Shown: in pieces, positions 1 to 5,167 of the stretch
Layout of the letters: each line of letters opens with the position of its first letter
Numbering within the stretch: position 1 is the stretch's first letter
Assembly (NCBI GenBank): GCA_014860175.1
Contig: JACZKF010000444.1
Coordinates: forward strand, 1-5,167
Length of the DNA: 5,167 nt
Reading direction: 5' to 3'
Origin: Desulfuromonadales bacterium
GTDB lineage: Bacteria > Desulfobacterota > Desulfuromonadia > Desulfuromonadales > JACZKF01
Program-made: the position numbers and the translations under genes
Notes under the pieces: generated by a model
What the model was told of the DNA's origin: nothing
The model's database searches: none
The model's input: the letters and a program-made list of their open reading frames with translations, nothing else

Positions 1-1050
1 GTCCTGGGCGACCATCAGCCGCTTCAATGGCAGGGGGCTGCTGGGCCAGGTGGTCGCCAGGAAGACCGGCGCCCCGAGCGGGGTAGTGCGAGGATCGACG
101 GCCAGGCTGCGCTGAGCCGTCAGCGACACGCCGAGGGCTCCCGGCGGCATGTCGCCGGCGTCATGGAGCTCCCGGAAAAAGACATAGCTGGGGTTCTCGG
201 ACAACAGCTTGGCCGTTTTATCCGGGTTCTTGCGAGCCCAGGCGCGGATGTTCTGCATCGACATCTGACTGGGGGTCATCTCCCCCTGCTCGATCAGCAA
301 TTTGCCGATGGAACGATAGGGATGGCCGTTCTGGTCGGCGTAGTTCACCAGGAAGGTGGCGCCATCTTCCAGAACAATCCGCCCCGAGCCCTGAATGTGA
401 AGGAAAAACAGCTCCACCGGATCTTCCACCCAGCCGAGGATCTGCTGGCGCTGCAGCGGCTGCTGCTGCCCGTCGATCGCCTCCCGGTCCCAGTAGGGGA
501 CCACCCGCCGCCCTTCCAGGCGACCGCGCAGCCGATAGTTACCGAGTTCGGGATAGACACTGCGCAGATCGATCACCAGCAGATCGTCCGGGACCCCGTA
601 TAACGGCAAGCTGAAGCGCTGGCTCGGCGTGCGGCTCCCCCGCAGATCAGGGACATAGTAGCCGGTGATCATGCCGCTGTCGCTGCCGTCGGGGTTGACC
701 ACCCGGTAAGGGATGAAGCGGCTTTCGAAAAAGGCCCGGGCTCCCTGGCTGTCCGCCGGATCGAGAGTGGCCGCTTCGGCACAGACCTCCTGCCAGCCAG
801 CGCGCAGGCGCAACACCTGACAGCTCTTCCGAAACACCGGCAGCGTCGATCCGGGTTCATCCTGCAGCCAGCCGTCCACCTCCTCCCAGGAAACCGCCTG
901 CAGCGGCCTGGGTGGAGGAGGCGGTTCAGGTGGTTGTACGACCTCCACCGGGAGCGGAACCGGCTCCTCCCGGGGGACGGCGCAGGCGTTGAGGAAGAGA
1001 GCGGAGGCGAGCAGGATGGTGCCGGCAATGGATCGGGAATAAGTCTTCAT
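1..1050 (-). CDS. mltA: Membrane-bound lytic murein transglycosylase A (MltA), lipoprotein, 3'-truncated by window edge
   Basis: MltA cleaves the MurNAc-GlcNAc bond of peptidoglycan to form 1,6-anhydromuropeptides, normally from the inner face of the outer membrane. The 350 codons seen begin with a lipoprotein signal peptide (basic KTYSR, a hydrophobic core, then LNAC with Cys23 as the probable lipidated residue). A proline-rich linker follows (about residues 25-50). The MltA domain is then recognisable by GYYVPDLRGSR (130-140), HIQGSGRI (218-225), NGHPYRSIGKLLIEQGE (241-257) and SMQNIRAWA (264-272). The 3D-type barrel contributes VDPRTTPLG (318-326) and LMVAQD (345-350). Two of its conserved aspartates are therefore visible, but the third, expected in an FDIY-like segment and catalytic in E. 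coli MltA, lies outside the window. The ATG at 1048-1050 is the only in-frame start after an upstream TAG at 1108-1110. No convincing Shine-Dalgarno precedes it. It is divergent from the 80-residue gene. The family assignment is firm. Confidence 0.95.
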   Translation of the reverse strand, partial: MKTYSRSIAGTILLASALFLNACAVPREEPVPLPVEVVQPPEPPPPPRPLQAVSWEEVDGWLQDEPGSTLPVFRKSCQVLRLRAGWQEVCAEAATLDPADSQGARAFFESRFIPYRVVNPDGSDSGMITGYYVPDLRGSRTPSQRFSLPLYGVPDDLLVIDLRSVYPELGNYRLRGRLEGRRVVPYWDREAIDGQQQPLQRQQILGWVEDPVELFFLHIQGSGRIVLEDGATFLVNYADQNGHPYRSIGKLLIEQGEMTPSQMSMQNIRAWARKNPDKTAKLLSENPSYVFFRELHDAGDMPPGALGVSLTAQRSLAVDPRTTPLGAPVFLATTWPSSPLPLKRLMVAQD

Positions 1051-1104
1051 GAGATTACAATCTGTATGATTTTCAAGGGGTTCACGACCGAAGAGACCGA
1101 CGGC

Positions 1105-1110
1105 ATTCTA
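1105..1110 (-). promoter_or_regulatory. Possible -10 element (TAGAAT) for mltA
   Basis: On the minus strand TAGAAT matches the sigma70 -10 consensus at five of six positions and lies about 55 bp upstream of the mltA start. The best -35 at normal spacing (TTTCAT, 16 bp upstream) is poor. It is offered only as the best candidate in the divergent spacer and is not a firm promoter. Confidence 0.25.
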
Positions 1111-1162
1111 CCTTGCGAGGGGAGAAATGAAAAGCTCAATCGAGGCAATCTGGAATGGGAGA

Positions 1163-1177
1163 CCGGCCCGAGGCCGG
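1163..1177. repeat. Perfect 6-bp GC inverted repeat with 3-nt loop in the divergent spacer
   Basis: CCGGCC, then CGA, then GGCCGG forms a perfect hairpin between the mltA start and the promoter of the 80-residue gene. No T-run follows on either strand, so it does not look like a complete intrinsic terminator. It could be a weak structural insulator, a protein-binding dyad, or a chance product of GC-rich DNA. Confidence 0.4.
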
Positions 1178-1196
1178 AGGAATGTCTGGCAGCGAT

Positions 1197-1224
1197 TTGA
1201 CAGAGGCGCCGGTGACGGTAGGAT
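1197..1224 (+). promoter_or_regulatory. Sigma70-type promoter for the 80-residue membrane protein gene
   Basis: TTGACA at 1197-1202 is a perfect -35 consensus. It is followed after 16 bp by TAGGAT at 1219-1224, which matches the -10 consensus TATAAT at four of six positions. Transcription would start near 1231, giving a leader of under 30 nt before the ATG at 1259. The position and strand fit the downstream gene well. Start-site use is inferred from sequence alone. Confidence 0.6.
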
Positions 1225-1247
1225 GCAGAGACAACCAATTCTTCCAC

Positions 1248-1252
1248 GGAGG
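1248..1252 (+). promoter_or_regulatory. Shine-Dalgarno GGAGG that decides the start at 1259
   Basis: GGAGG lies 6 nt before the ATG at 1259. The frame is open upstream to another ATG at 1127, which would add 44 residues and also has a purine-rich stretch before it. The 1259 start is preferred because it has the better-spaced Shine-Dalgarno and because the promoter at 1197-1224 lies downstream of 1127. Confidence 0.7.
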
Positions 1253-1258
1253 CAGACC

Positions 1259-1501
1259 ATGAAAGTTCTGGCTTTTAAGCGCCCCGCCCGCACCGAGGGG
1301 CGCGTCGCGCGCTACATCGAGAACCGCACCGCCATGCTCCCTTCGGATCTTTTCCTCTGGGCGGCCGGCGGCGCCATTGCCGGCTCGCTGGCCCTCAAGG
1401 TGATGCACCGCGACATCGACTCCAACTTTGTCGGCCAATGGGCCCCGGTACTGCTCATTCTCGGCATGTACAACAAGATGGTGAAGCAGCGCGGGCATTG
1501 A
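1259..1501 (+). CDS. Small two-segment membrane protein of unknown function (80 residues)
   Basis: I do not recognise this protein. It has a basic, amphipathic N-terminus (MKVLAFKRPARTEGRVARY, with many Lys and Arg). A hydrophobic segment follows at about residues 31-47, rich in small residues (AAGGAIAGS, including a G38-x3-G42 spacing suited to helix packing). A short charged loop (HRDIDSN) leads to a second hydrophobic stretch at about 57-72 and a basic tail ending KQRGH. By the positive-inside rule both ends would be cytoplasmic, giving a helical hairpin in the inner membrane. It has no cysteines or catalytic-looking motif. The gene has its own promoter, a good GGAGG ribosome-binding site and a strong terminator, so it looks like an independent single-gene transcription unit. 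It is divergent from mltA and convergent with gdhA. A longer 124-residue form starting at 1127 is possible but less likely. That it is a real gene is well supported; its role is unknown. Confidence 0.8.
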   Translation: MKVLAFKRPARTEGRVARYIENRTAMLPSDLFLWAAGGAIAGSLALKVMHRDIDSNFVGQWAPVLLILGMYNKMVKQRGH

Positions 1502-1514
1502 GTGTCCGCAGGTG

Positions 1515-1556
1515 AACAGAAAAAGCCCGGGATTGGCTCCCGGGCTTTTTTCTGTT
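1515..1556. terminator. Bidirectional intrinsic terminator between the 80-residue gene and gdhA
   Basis: The GC core is GCCCGGGA (1525-1532), the loop TTGGC (1533-1537) and TCCCGGGC (1538-1545), eight perfect pairs. It is flanked by A1520-A1524 and T1546-T1551, which extend the stem. Outside these, GAACAG (1515-1520) can pair with CTGTTTTC-side bases, leaving a one-base bulge. Each strand reads a GC hairpin followed by a U-rich tract. The plus strand serves the gene ending at 1501, and the minus strand serves gdhA, whose stop codon is at 1578-1580. Confidence 0.92.
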
Positions 1557-1577
1557 TTCAACCGTTGTGGCAGTCGA

Positions 1578-2930
1578 TCAGACCAGGCCCATGGCGACCA
1601 TGGCATTGGCAACTTTGGTGAAGCCGGCGATGTTGGCACCGACCACGTAGTTGCCAGGGGAACCGTATTCCTCGGCAGTTTCGTAGCAGAGGTTATGGAT
1701 GTTGACCATGATCTGCTCCAGCTTCTTCTCGGTATAATCGAAGCTCCAGGAGTCGCGCTGGGCGTTTTGCTGCATCTCCAGGGCCGAGGTGGCAACACCA
1801 CCGGCATTGGCCGCCTTGCCCGGGCCGTAGGCGGTGTTGGCGTCGAGGAAAACCTTGACCCCTTCGGGGGTGGTCGGCATGTTGGCCCCTTCGCCGACGG
1901 CAATGCAGCCGTTTTTCACCAGCAGCTTGGCGTCCTTGCCGTTGATCTCGTTCTGGGTGGCCGAGGGCATCGCCACGTGGCAGGGGATCTCCCAGATATT
2001 GCCGCCGGCGATATACTTGGCATCCTTGTGGTAGGTGACGTAATCGCTGACGCGGCGACGCTCCACCTCTTTGAGCTGCTTGATCAGATCGAGATCGAGC
2101 CCTTTTTCGTGGAAGATGACGCCATTGGAGTCGGAGCAGGCGACGCACTTGCCGCCGAGTTCATGGATTTTTTCGATGGTGTAGATGGCGACGTTCCCCG
2201 AGCCGGAAACCAGGCAGGTTTTCCCCCCGAACGAATCGCCGCGGACCTTGAGAGCCTCATTGATGAAAAAAGTGGCACCGTAACCGGTCGCCTCGGTGCG
2301 CACCAGCGAACCGCCCCACTTGATCCCCTTGCCGGTCAGCACGCCGGCCTCCCAGCGATTGGTGATGCGCTTGTACTGGCCGAACATGTAGCCGATTTCG
2401 CGGCCACCGACACCGATGTCGCCGGCCGGCACGTCGGTGTGCTCCCCCAGATGGCGGTAGAGTTCGGTCATGAAGCTCTGGCAAAAGCGCATGATCTCGT
2501 CATCGGACTTCCCCTTCGGGTCGAAGTCGGAGCCCCCCTTGCCGCCGCCGATCGGCATGCCGGTCAGGGAGTTCTTGAAAATCTGCTCGAAGCCGAGGAA
2601 CTTGCTGATCCCGAGGTAGACCGAGGGGTGAAAGCGCAGCCCCCCTTTGTAAGGACCGAGAGCGCTGTTGAACTCGACCCGGAACCCGCGGTTGATATGG
2701 ACCTGCCCCTTATCGTCCTGCCAGGGCACTCGGAAGATGATCTGCCGCTCCGGCTCACAGATGCGCTGGATGATCTTGCGCTCCATGTACTCGGGGTGTT
2801 TGACCAGAACCGGCCCGAGGGTTTCCAGCACCTCGCGCACTGCCTGGTGGAACTCCACTTCGCCGGGGTTGCGGGAAAGGACTTCCTGGAAAATCGGTTC
2901 GAGCTTCTCGTCAATTTGCGCAGCCGTCAT
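1578..2930 (-). CDS. gdhA: Glutamate dehydrogenase, hexameric type, probably NADP-specific
   Basis: The enzyme interconverts 2-oxoglutarate plus ammonium and L-glutamate with NAD(P)H in the cytosol. The NADP form usually serves ammonium assimilation. The 450-residue length is typical of the small homohexameric class and the gene is intact. The substrate domain shows GPYKGGLRFHP (92-102, Lys95 in the glutamate site), FKNSLTG (118-124, Lys119), PIGGGKGGSDFDPKG (126-140, Lys131 the expected active-site lysine) and DVPAGDIGVGGREIGYM (166-182, Asp171 the expected catalytic aspartate). The Rossmann domain has GSGNVA (243-248) and ends its second strand in CSDSNG (265-270). A serine after the aspartate there resembles NADP-dependent E. 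coli GdhA more than NAD-dependent clostridial GDH, so NADP preference is inferred. NAGGVATSALEM (375-386) closes the glutamate site. The ATG has a good Shine-Dalgarno. priA lies 258 bp upstream on the same strand, and a shared terminator follows gdhA. Confidence 0.97.
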   Translation of the reverse strand: MTAAQIDEKLEPIFQEVLSRNPGEVEFHQAVREVLETLGPVLVKHPEYMERKIIQRICEPERQIIFRVPWQDDKGQVHINRGFRVEFNSALGPYKGGLRFHPSVYLGISKFLGFEQIFKNSLTGMPIGGGKGGSDFDPKGKSDDEIMRFCQSFMTELYRHLGEHTDVPAGDIGVGGREIGYMFGQYKRITNRWEAGVLTGKGIKWGGSLVRTEATGYGATFFINEALKVRGDSFGGKTCLVSGSGNVAIYTIEKIHELGGKCVACSDSNGVIFHEKGLDLDLIKQLKEVERRRVSDYVTYHKDAKYIAGGNIWEIPCHVAMPSATQNEINGKDAKLLVKNGCIAVGEGANMPTTPEGVKVFLDANTAYGPGKAANAGGVATSALEMQQNAQRDSWSFDYTEKKLEQIMVNIHNLCYETAEEYGSPGNYVVGANIAGFTKVANAMVAMGLV

Positions 2931-2938
2931 GCGAAGGT

Positions 2939-2946
2939 CTCCTTCT
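2939..2946 (-). promoter_or_regulatory. Shine-Dalgarno (AGAAGGAG) of gdhA
   Basis: On the minus strand AGAAGGAG ends 8 nt before the gdhA ATG at 2928-2930. This is strong complementarity to the 16S rRNA tail at suitable spacing, and it confirms the start and suggests efficient translation. Confidence 0.8.
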
Positions 2947-3035
2947 GGGTGATAAAGACAATCAAAAGAGGGTGCTACCCCTTACGATCAAGACCACCAC
3001 ACAGCTTCAGGATCCGTGCCACTTTGCTGGATTTC

Positions 3036-3062
3036 TGATCATTCCAGCCAAACCATTGATCA
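3036..3062. repeat. Pair of TGATCA palindromes 21 bp apart in the gdhA upstream region
   Basis: Two perfect TGATCA hexamers start at 3036 and 3057, so their centres are 21 bp apart, about two helical turns. They lie about 107-132 bp upstream of the gdhA ATG. Such phasing would suit a dimeric regulator binding one DNA face twice, but 6-bp palindromes are short and no known operator is recognised. Further GATC tetramers occur at 2986 and 3011. Confidence 0.35.
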
Positions 3063-3110
3063 CATGTGCCTTTTTCCTGGGCATAAAATAACTCATGAAC
3101 AGATTTCAGG

Positions 3111-3140
3111 CACAGCTGTGTGTAGGATTTACTCACACAG
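3111..3140. repeat. Overlapping dyads between priA and gdhA
   Basis: CACAGCTGTG (3111-3120) is a perfect 10-bp palindrome. Its right half overlaps the left arm of a second inverted repeat, CTGTGTG (3116-3122) with CACACAG (3134-3140), separated by 11 nt. As RNA the second could form a 7-bp hairpin just downstream of priA (stop at 3189-3191), but no clean U-run follows on the minus strand, so it is not a standard intrinsic terminator. An operator for gdhA or a priA 3' structure is possible; neither is shown. Confidence 0.4.
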
Positions 3141-3188
3141 GTACTCAGGGGATTGTCGAGGAGAGGAGCTGACGACGGAAGGTGTGAA

Positions 3189-5167
3189 TCAGAGCATGTC
3201 CACGGGATCGACATCGACCAGCAGCGTGACTCCGGCCGGCACCTGCCGGCGCAGATCGTCCAACACCGGCAGCAGCCGGCGCAAGGGGGGGCGGGTGGCG
3301 GCTTTGAGCAGCACCTGAAAACGGCTTTTGCCGCGCAAGCGGGCCAGGGGGCAAGGAGCGGGGCCGAGCACCTCGACCTCCGCCCCCCGCTCCGCCAAGG
3401 CCGCGGCCAGAGTGCCGGCGGCCCGGGAAGTCTTCACCTCGTCGAGCCCCGCCAGCACCAGGTTCACCAGATGCCCAAAGGGGGGATAGGCCAGTTGCTG
3501 GCGCATCTCGGCCTCCTCGGCGTAAAAGCCGGAGTAGTCGTGGCGGGCGGCATGGACGATGGCATAGTGCTCCGGCGACCAGGTCTGCACCAGCACCCGT
3601 CCCGGGCGTTCACCACGCCCGGCTCGCCCGGCGACCTGGGTCAGCAGGGAAAAGGTCCGTTCGGCGCTGCGAAAATCGGGGAAGTTCAGAGTGCTGTCGG
3701 CATTGACCACCCCCACCAGGGTGACTGCGGGAAAGTCATGCCCCTTGGCGATCATCTGGGTCCCCACCAGGATGTCGATCTCCCCCTGCTGCATCGCCGT
3801 CACCAGCCGCTGGTGGGTCCCTTTGCGGACCGTGGTATCGCGGTCCATCCGGGCAATGCGGGCAGCCGGCAGCAGCGCCGCCAACTCCTCCGCCAGCCGT
3901 TCGGTCCCGGCCCCTTCCGGCTGCAAGGTGGCACCCTGGCAGCGGGGGCAGGTTTCAGGGGGAGGGATGGCGTGGTCGCAGTAGTGGCAGCGCAGCCGCC
4001 GCTCCCCCTGGTGGAAGGTTAAGGTGATGACGCAGTTGGGGCAGCGGAACGTCAGCCCACAATCGGCGCACAACAGGTAAGGGGCAAAGCCCCTTCGGTT
4101 GAGGAGCAGCAACGACTGCTCCCCACGTTCCAGATTCTCCTGCAGCGCCGCCGCCAGAGGGGCCGAGAGGACCCCCGTCGGCCGCTCGCTGGTCAGGTTG
4201 ACGATCTGCACCGCCGGCAGCGGTCGATCGAGCACCCGGCCCGCCAGCGGGAGGTAACCGGTTTGGCCCGCCTGCGCCCGGTGAAAAGTAGCCAGGGCCG
4301 GGGTGGCACTCCCCAGCAGCACCACCGCCTCACTCATCTGCGCACGTACCAGAGCCAGATCGCGGGCATGGTAGCGAAAACCTTCTCCTTGCTTATAGCT
4401 CGATTCGTGTTCCTCATCAACCACCACCACCCCGAGCCGGGTCAGGGGGGCGAAAACCGCCGAACGGGCGCCAATGACGATACTCACTTCCCCCCGGGCA
4501 ATGCGGCGCCAGGCATCGTAGCGCTCGCCATCGGAGAGCCCCGAGTGCAGGACGGCAATCGGGGCTTCCCCCTCGGCGAAGCGGGAGCGGAAACGGCCGA
4601 CCAGTTGCGGCGTCAGGGCGATCTCCGGCACCAGGACCAGAGCCTGCCGACCGTGCCCCAGGGCGCAGGCGATCGCCCGCAGGTAGATCTCGGTCTTGCC
4701 GCTGCCGGTAACCCCGTGCAGCAGAAAGGGGGCAAAACGCCCCGCGGCCAATGCCGCCTCGAGGGTCGTCAACGCCGCCGCCTGCTCCGCACTGGGGACC
4801 ACCGGCCGATCAGGGTCGGGTTCGAGGTCGCGAAAGGGGTCGCGGCGGCGCTCCACCTGCGTGACCTGCAGAAATCCGAGCTCGGTCAGCCGTTGCAGGG
4901 GGGCGTGGGGGGCGGGGAACTGGCGCCCGATGGCGGTTGCCGGCGCCGGGCCGTGAGCCCGCAACCAGGCGAGGATCTCCCGCTGACGGCGGCCGGCCGG
5001 CTCGCCCGTCTCCCCCGTCGGCGCATAGCTCCCCTCGGTCAGAATGCCGACCCGCTCCTGATCGCCGCAGAGGCCGGCCGGCAAGGCGGTGCGGATCACC
5101 TCCCCCAGCGGGTGGCGATAGTAGTCGGCGGCCCAACGGAAAAAGGGGATCATCGCCGGCGGGAACA
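3189..5167 (-). CDS. priA: Primosomal protein N' (PriA replication-restart helicase), 5'-truncated by window edge
   Basis: PriA recognises stalled forks and D-loops, unwinds DNA 3' to 5' and reloads the replicative helicase. The frame is open to the right edge (FPPA precedes the first in-window Met at 5151-5153), so the true start and the N-terminal 3'-DNA-binding domain lie outside. Numbering from that Met, visible parts are RWAADYYRHPLGEV (6-19), a winged-helix-like region (about 55-102), Walker A GVTGSGKTE (147-155), the DEEH box (246-249) and GSATPA (281-286). The zinc-binding insert has eight cysteines in four CxxC pairs (362/365, 371/374, 389/392, 402/405). GTQMIAKGHDFP (464-475), QVAGRAGRG (506-514) and the C-terminal domain with AYPPFG (555-560) complete the protein. 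All helicase and zinc residues expected of the family are present, so the part seen looks functional. The Met at 5153 should not be taken as the start. Downstream is a 258-bp spacer before gdhA. Confidence 0.97.
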   Translation of the reverse strand, partial: FPPAMIPFFRWAADYYRHPLGEVIRTALPAGLCGDQERVGILTEGSYAPTGETGEPAGRRQREILAWLRAHGPAPATAIGRQFPAPHAPLQRLTELGFLQVTQVERRRDPFRDLEPDPDRPVVPSAEQAAALTTLEAALAAGRFAPFLLHGVTGSGKTEIYLRAIACALGHGRQALVLVPEIALTPQLVGRFRSRFAEGEAPIAVLHSGLSDGERYDAWRRIARGEVSIVIGARSAVFAPLTRLGVVVVDEEHESSYKQGEGFRYHARDLALVRAQMSEAVVLLGSATPALATFHRAQAGQTGYLPLAGRVLDRPLPAVQIVNLTSERPTGVLSAPLAAALQENLERGEQSLLLLNRRGFAPYLLCADCGLTFRCPNCVITLTFHQGERRLRCHYCDHAIPPPETCPRCQGATLQPEGAGTERLAEELAALLPAARIARMDRDTTVRKGTHQRLVTAMQQGEIDILVGTQMIAKGHDFPAVTLVGVVNADSTLNFPDFRSAERTFSLLTQVAGRAGRGERPGRVLVQTWSPEHYAIVHAARHDYSGFYAEEAEMRQQLAYPPFGHLVNLVLAGLDEVKTSRAAGTLAAALAERGAEVEVLGPAPCPLARLRGKSRFQVLLKAATRPPLRRLLPVLDDLRRQVPAGVTLLVDVDPVDML

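Noticed and set aside
163..603. A 146-codon plus-strand frame, with other frames at 669-1028 (minus) and 934-1200 (plus)
   Set aside because: They overlap the continuous mltA reading frame on the minus strand, which shows clear family motifs throughout. They are shadows of it.
3006..3021. A sigma54-like element on the minus strand upstream of gdhA (TGGCACG then GATCCTGAA)
   Set aside because: The -24 half matches the consensus fully, but the -12 half lacks the essential GC (it reads GA). A nitrogen-linked sigma54 promoter for gdhA would be attractive, but this site is not good enough to call.
1512..3038. A 508-codon open frame on the plus strand running opposite the whole of gdhA
   Set aside because: Its codons are exactly in register with gdhA codons on the other strand. 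Antisense stops would require TTA, CTA or TCA sense codons, which a GC-rich gene rarely uses, so a long open frame is expected by chance. The gdhA reading is unambiguous.
2931..3188. Possible riboswitch (cyclic-di-GMP or glutamine type) in the gdhA leader
   Set aside because: I compared the leader by eye with the conserved cores I know and found no match on either strand. The dyads present are short and do not form a recognisable multi-stem architecture.
2975..3214. A 79-codon minus-strand frame beginning at an ATG inside the 3' end of priA
   Set aside because: The first 26 codons or so overlap priA out of frame and have no ribosome-binding site. Only the shorter part from the GTG at 3134-3136 is kept, as a low-confidence observation.
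3153..4022. A 289-codon open frame on the plus strand opposite the 3' part of priA
   Set aside because: It has the same in-register antisense relation to priA, and its Gln/His/Gly-rich translation resembles no protein family. The priA motifs on the minus strand explain the sequence.
1..5167. A novel multi-gene defence, metabolic or mobile system
   Set aside because: The three large genes are well-known core functions on intact reading frames. There are no transposase genes, direct repeats of CRISPR type, tRNA genes or attachment-site-like repeats in the window.

Overview
The window is ordinary chromosomal housekeeping DNA, GC-rich and densely coding, from a Gram-negative bacterium. The evidence for Gram-negative is a lipoprotein MltA-type murein transglycosylase, which implies an outer membrane. 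The protein style would fit a Desulfuromonadales/Geobacter-like deltaproteobacterium, but that is an impression from reading and not a database match.

Layout, left to right. (1) Positions 1-1050, minus strand: the first 350 codons of mltA, whose 3' end runs off the left edge. (2) Positions 1051-1258: a divergent intergenic region with a good sigma70-type promoter (TTGACA, 16 bp, TAGGAT) and a clear Shine-Dalgarno for the gene to its right. It also holds a short perfect GC hairpin and a weak -10-like element for mltA. (3) Positions 1259-1501, plus strand: an 80-residue protein of unknown function with two probable membrane segments. (4) Positions about 1515-1556: a strong hairpin with A and T tracts on both sides, a bidirectional terminator shared by the small gene and the convergent gdhA. 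(5) Positions 1578-2930, minus strand: complete gdhA, a 450-residue hexameric-type glutamate dehydrogenase, probably NADP-dependent. (6) Positions 2931-3188: a 258-bp spacer that is visibly more AT-rich than its flanks. It has overlapping dyads, two TGATCA palindromes 21 bp apart, and an open 53-codon frame that I do not recognise. (7) Positions 3189-5167, minus strand: most of priA, the replication-restart helicase, whose N-terminal DNA-binding domain lies beyond the right edge.

The genes do not form a functional pathway. mltA remodels peptidoglycan, gdhA assimilates ammonium into glutamate and priA restarts stalled forks. priA and gdhA lie on the same strand, but the 258-bp spacer and gdhA's own ribosome-binding site suggest separate transcription. 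I found no mobile element, CRISPR array, rRNA or tRNA, and no evidence of a new multi-gene system. The items most worth a second look are the small membrane protein with its self-contained transcription unit and the unusual gdhA leader.
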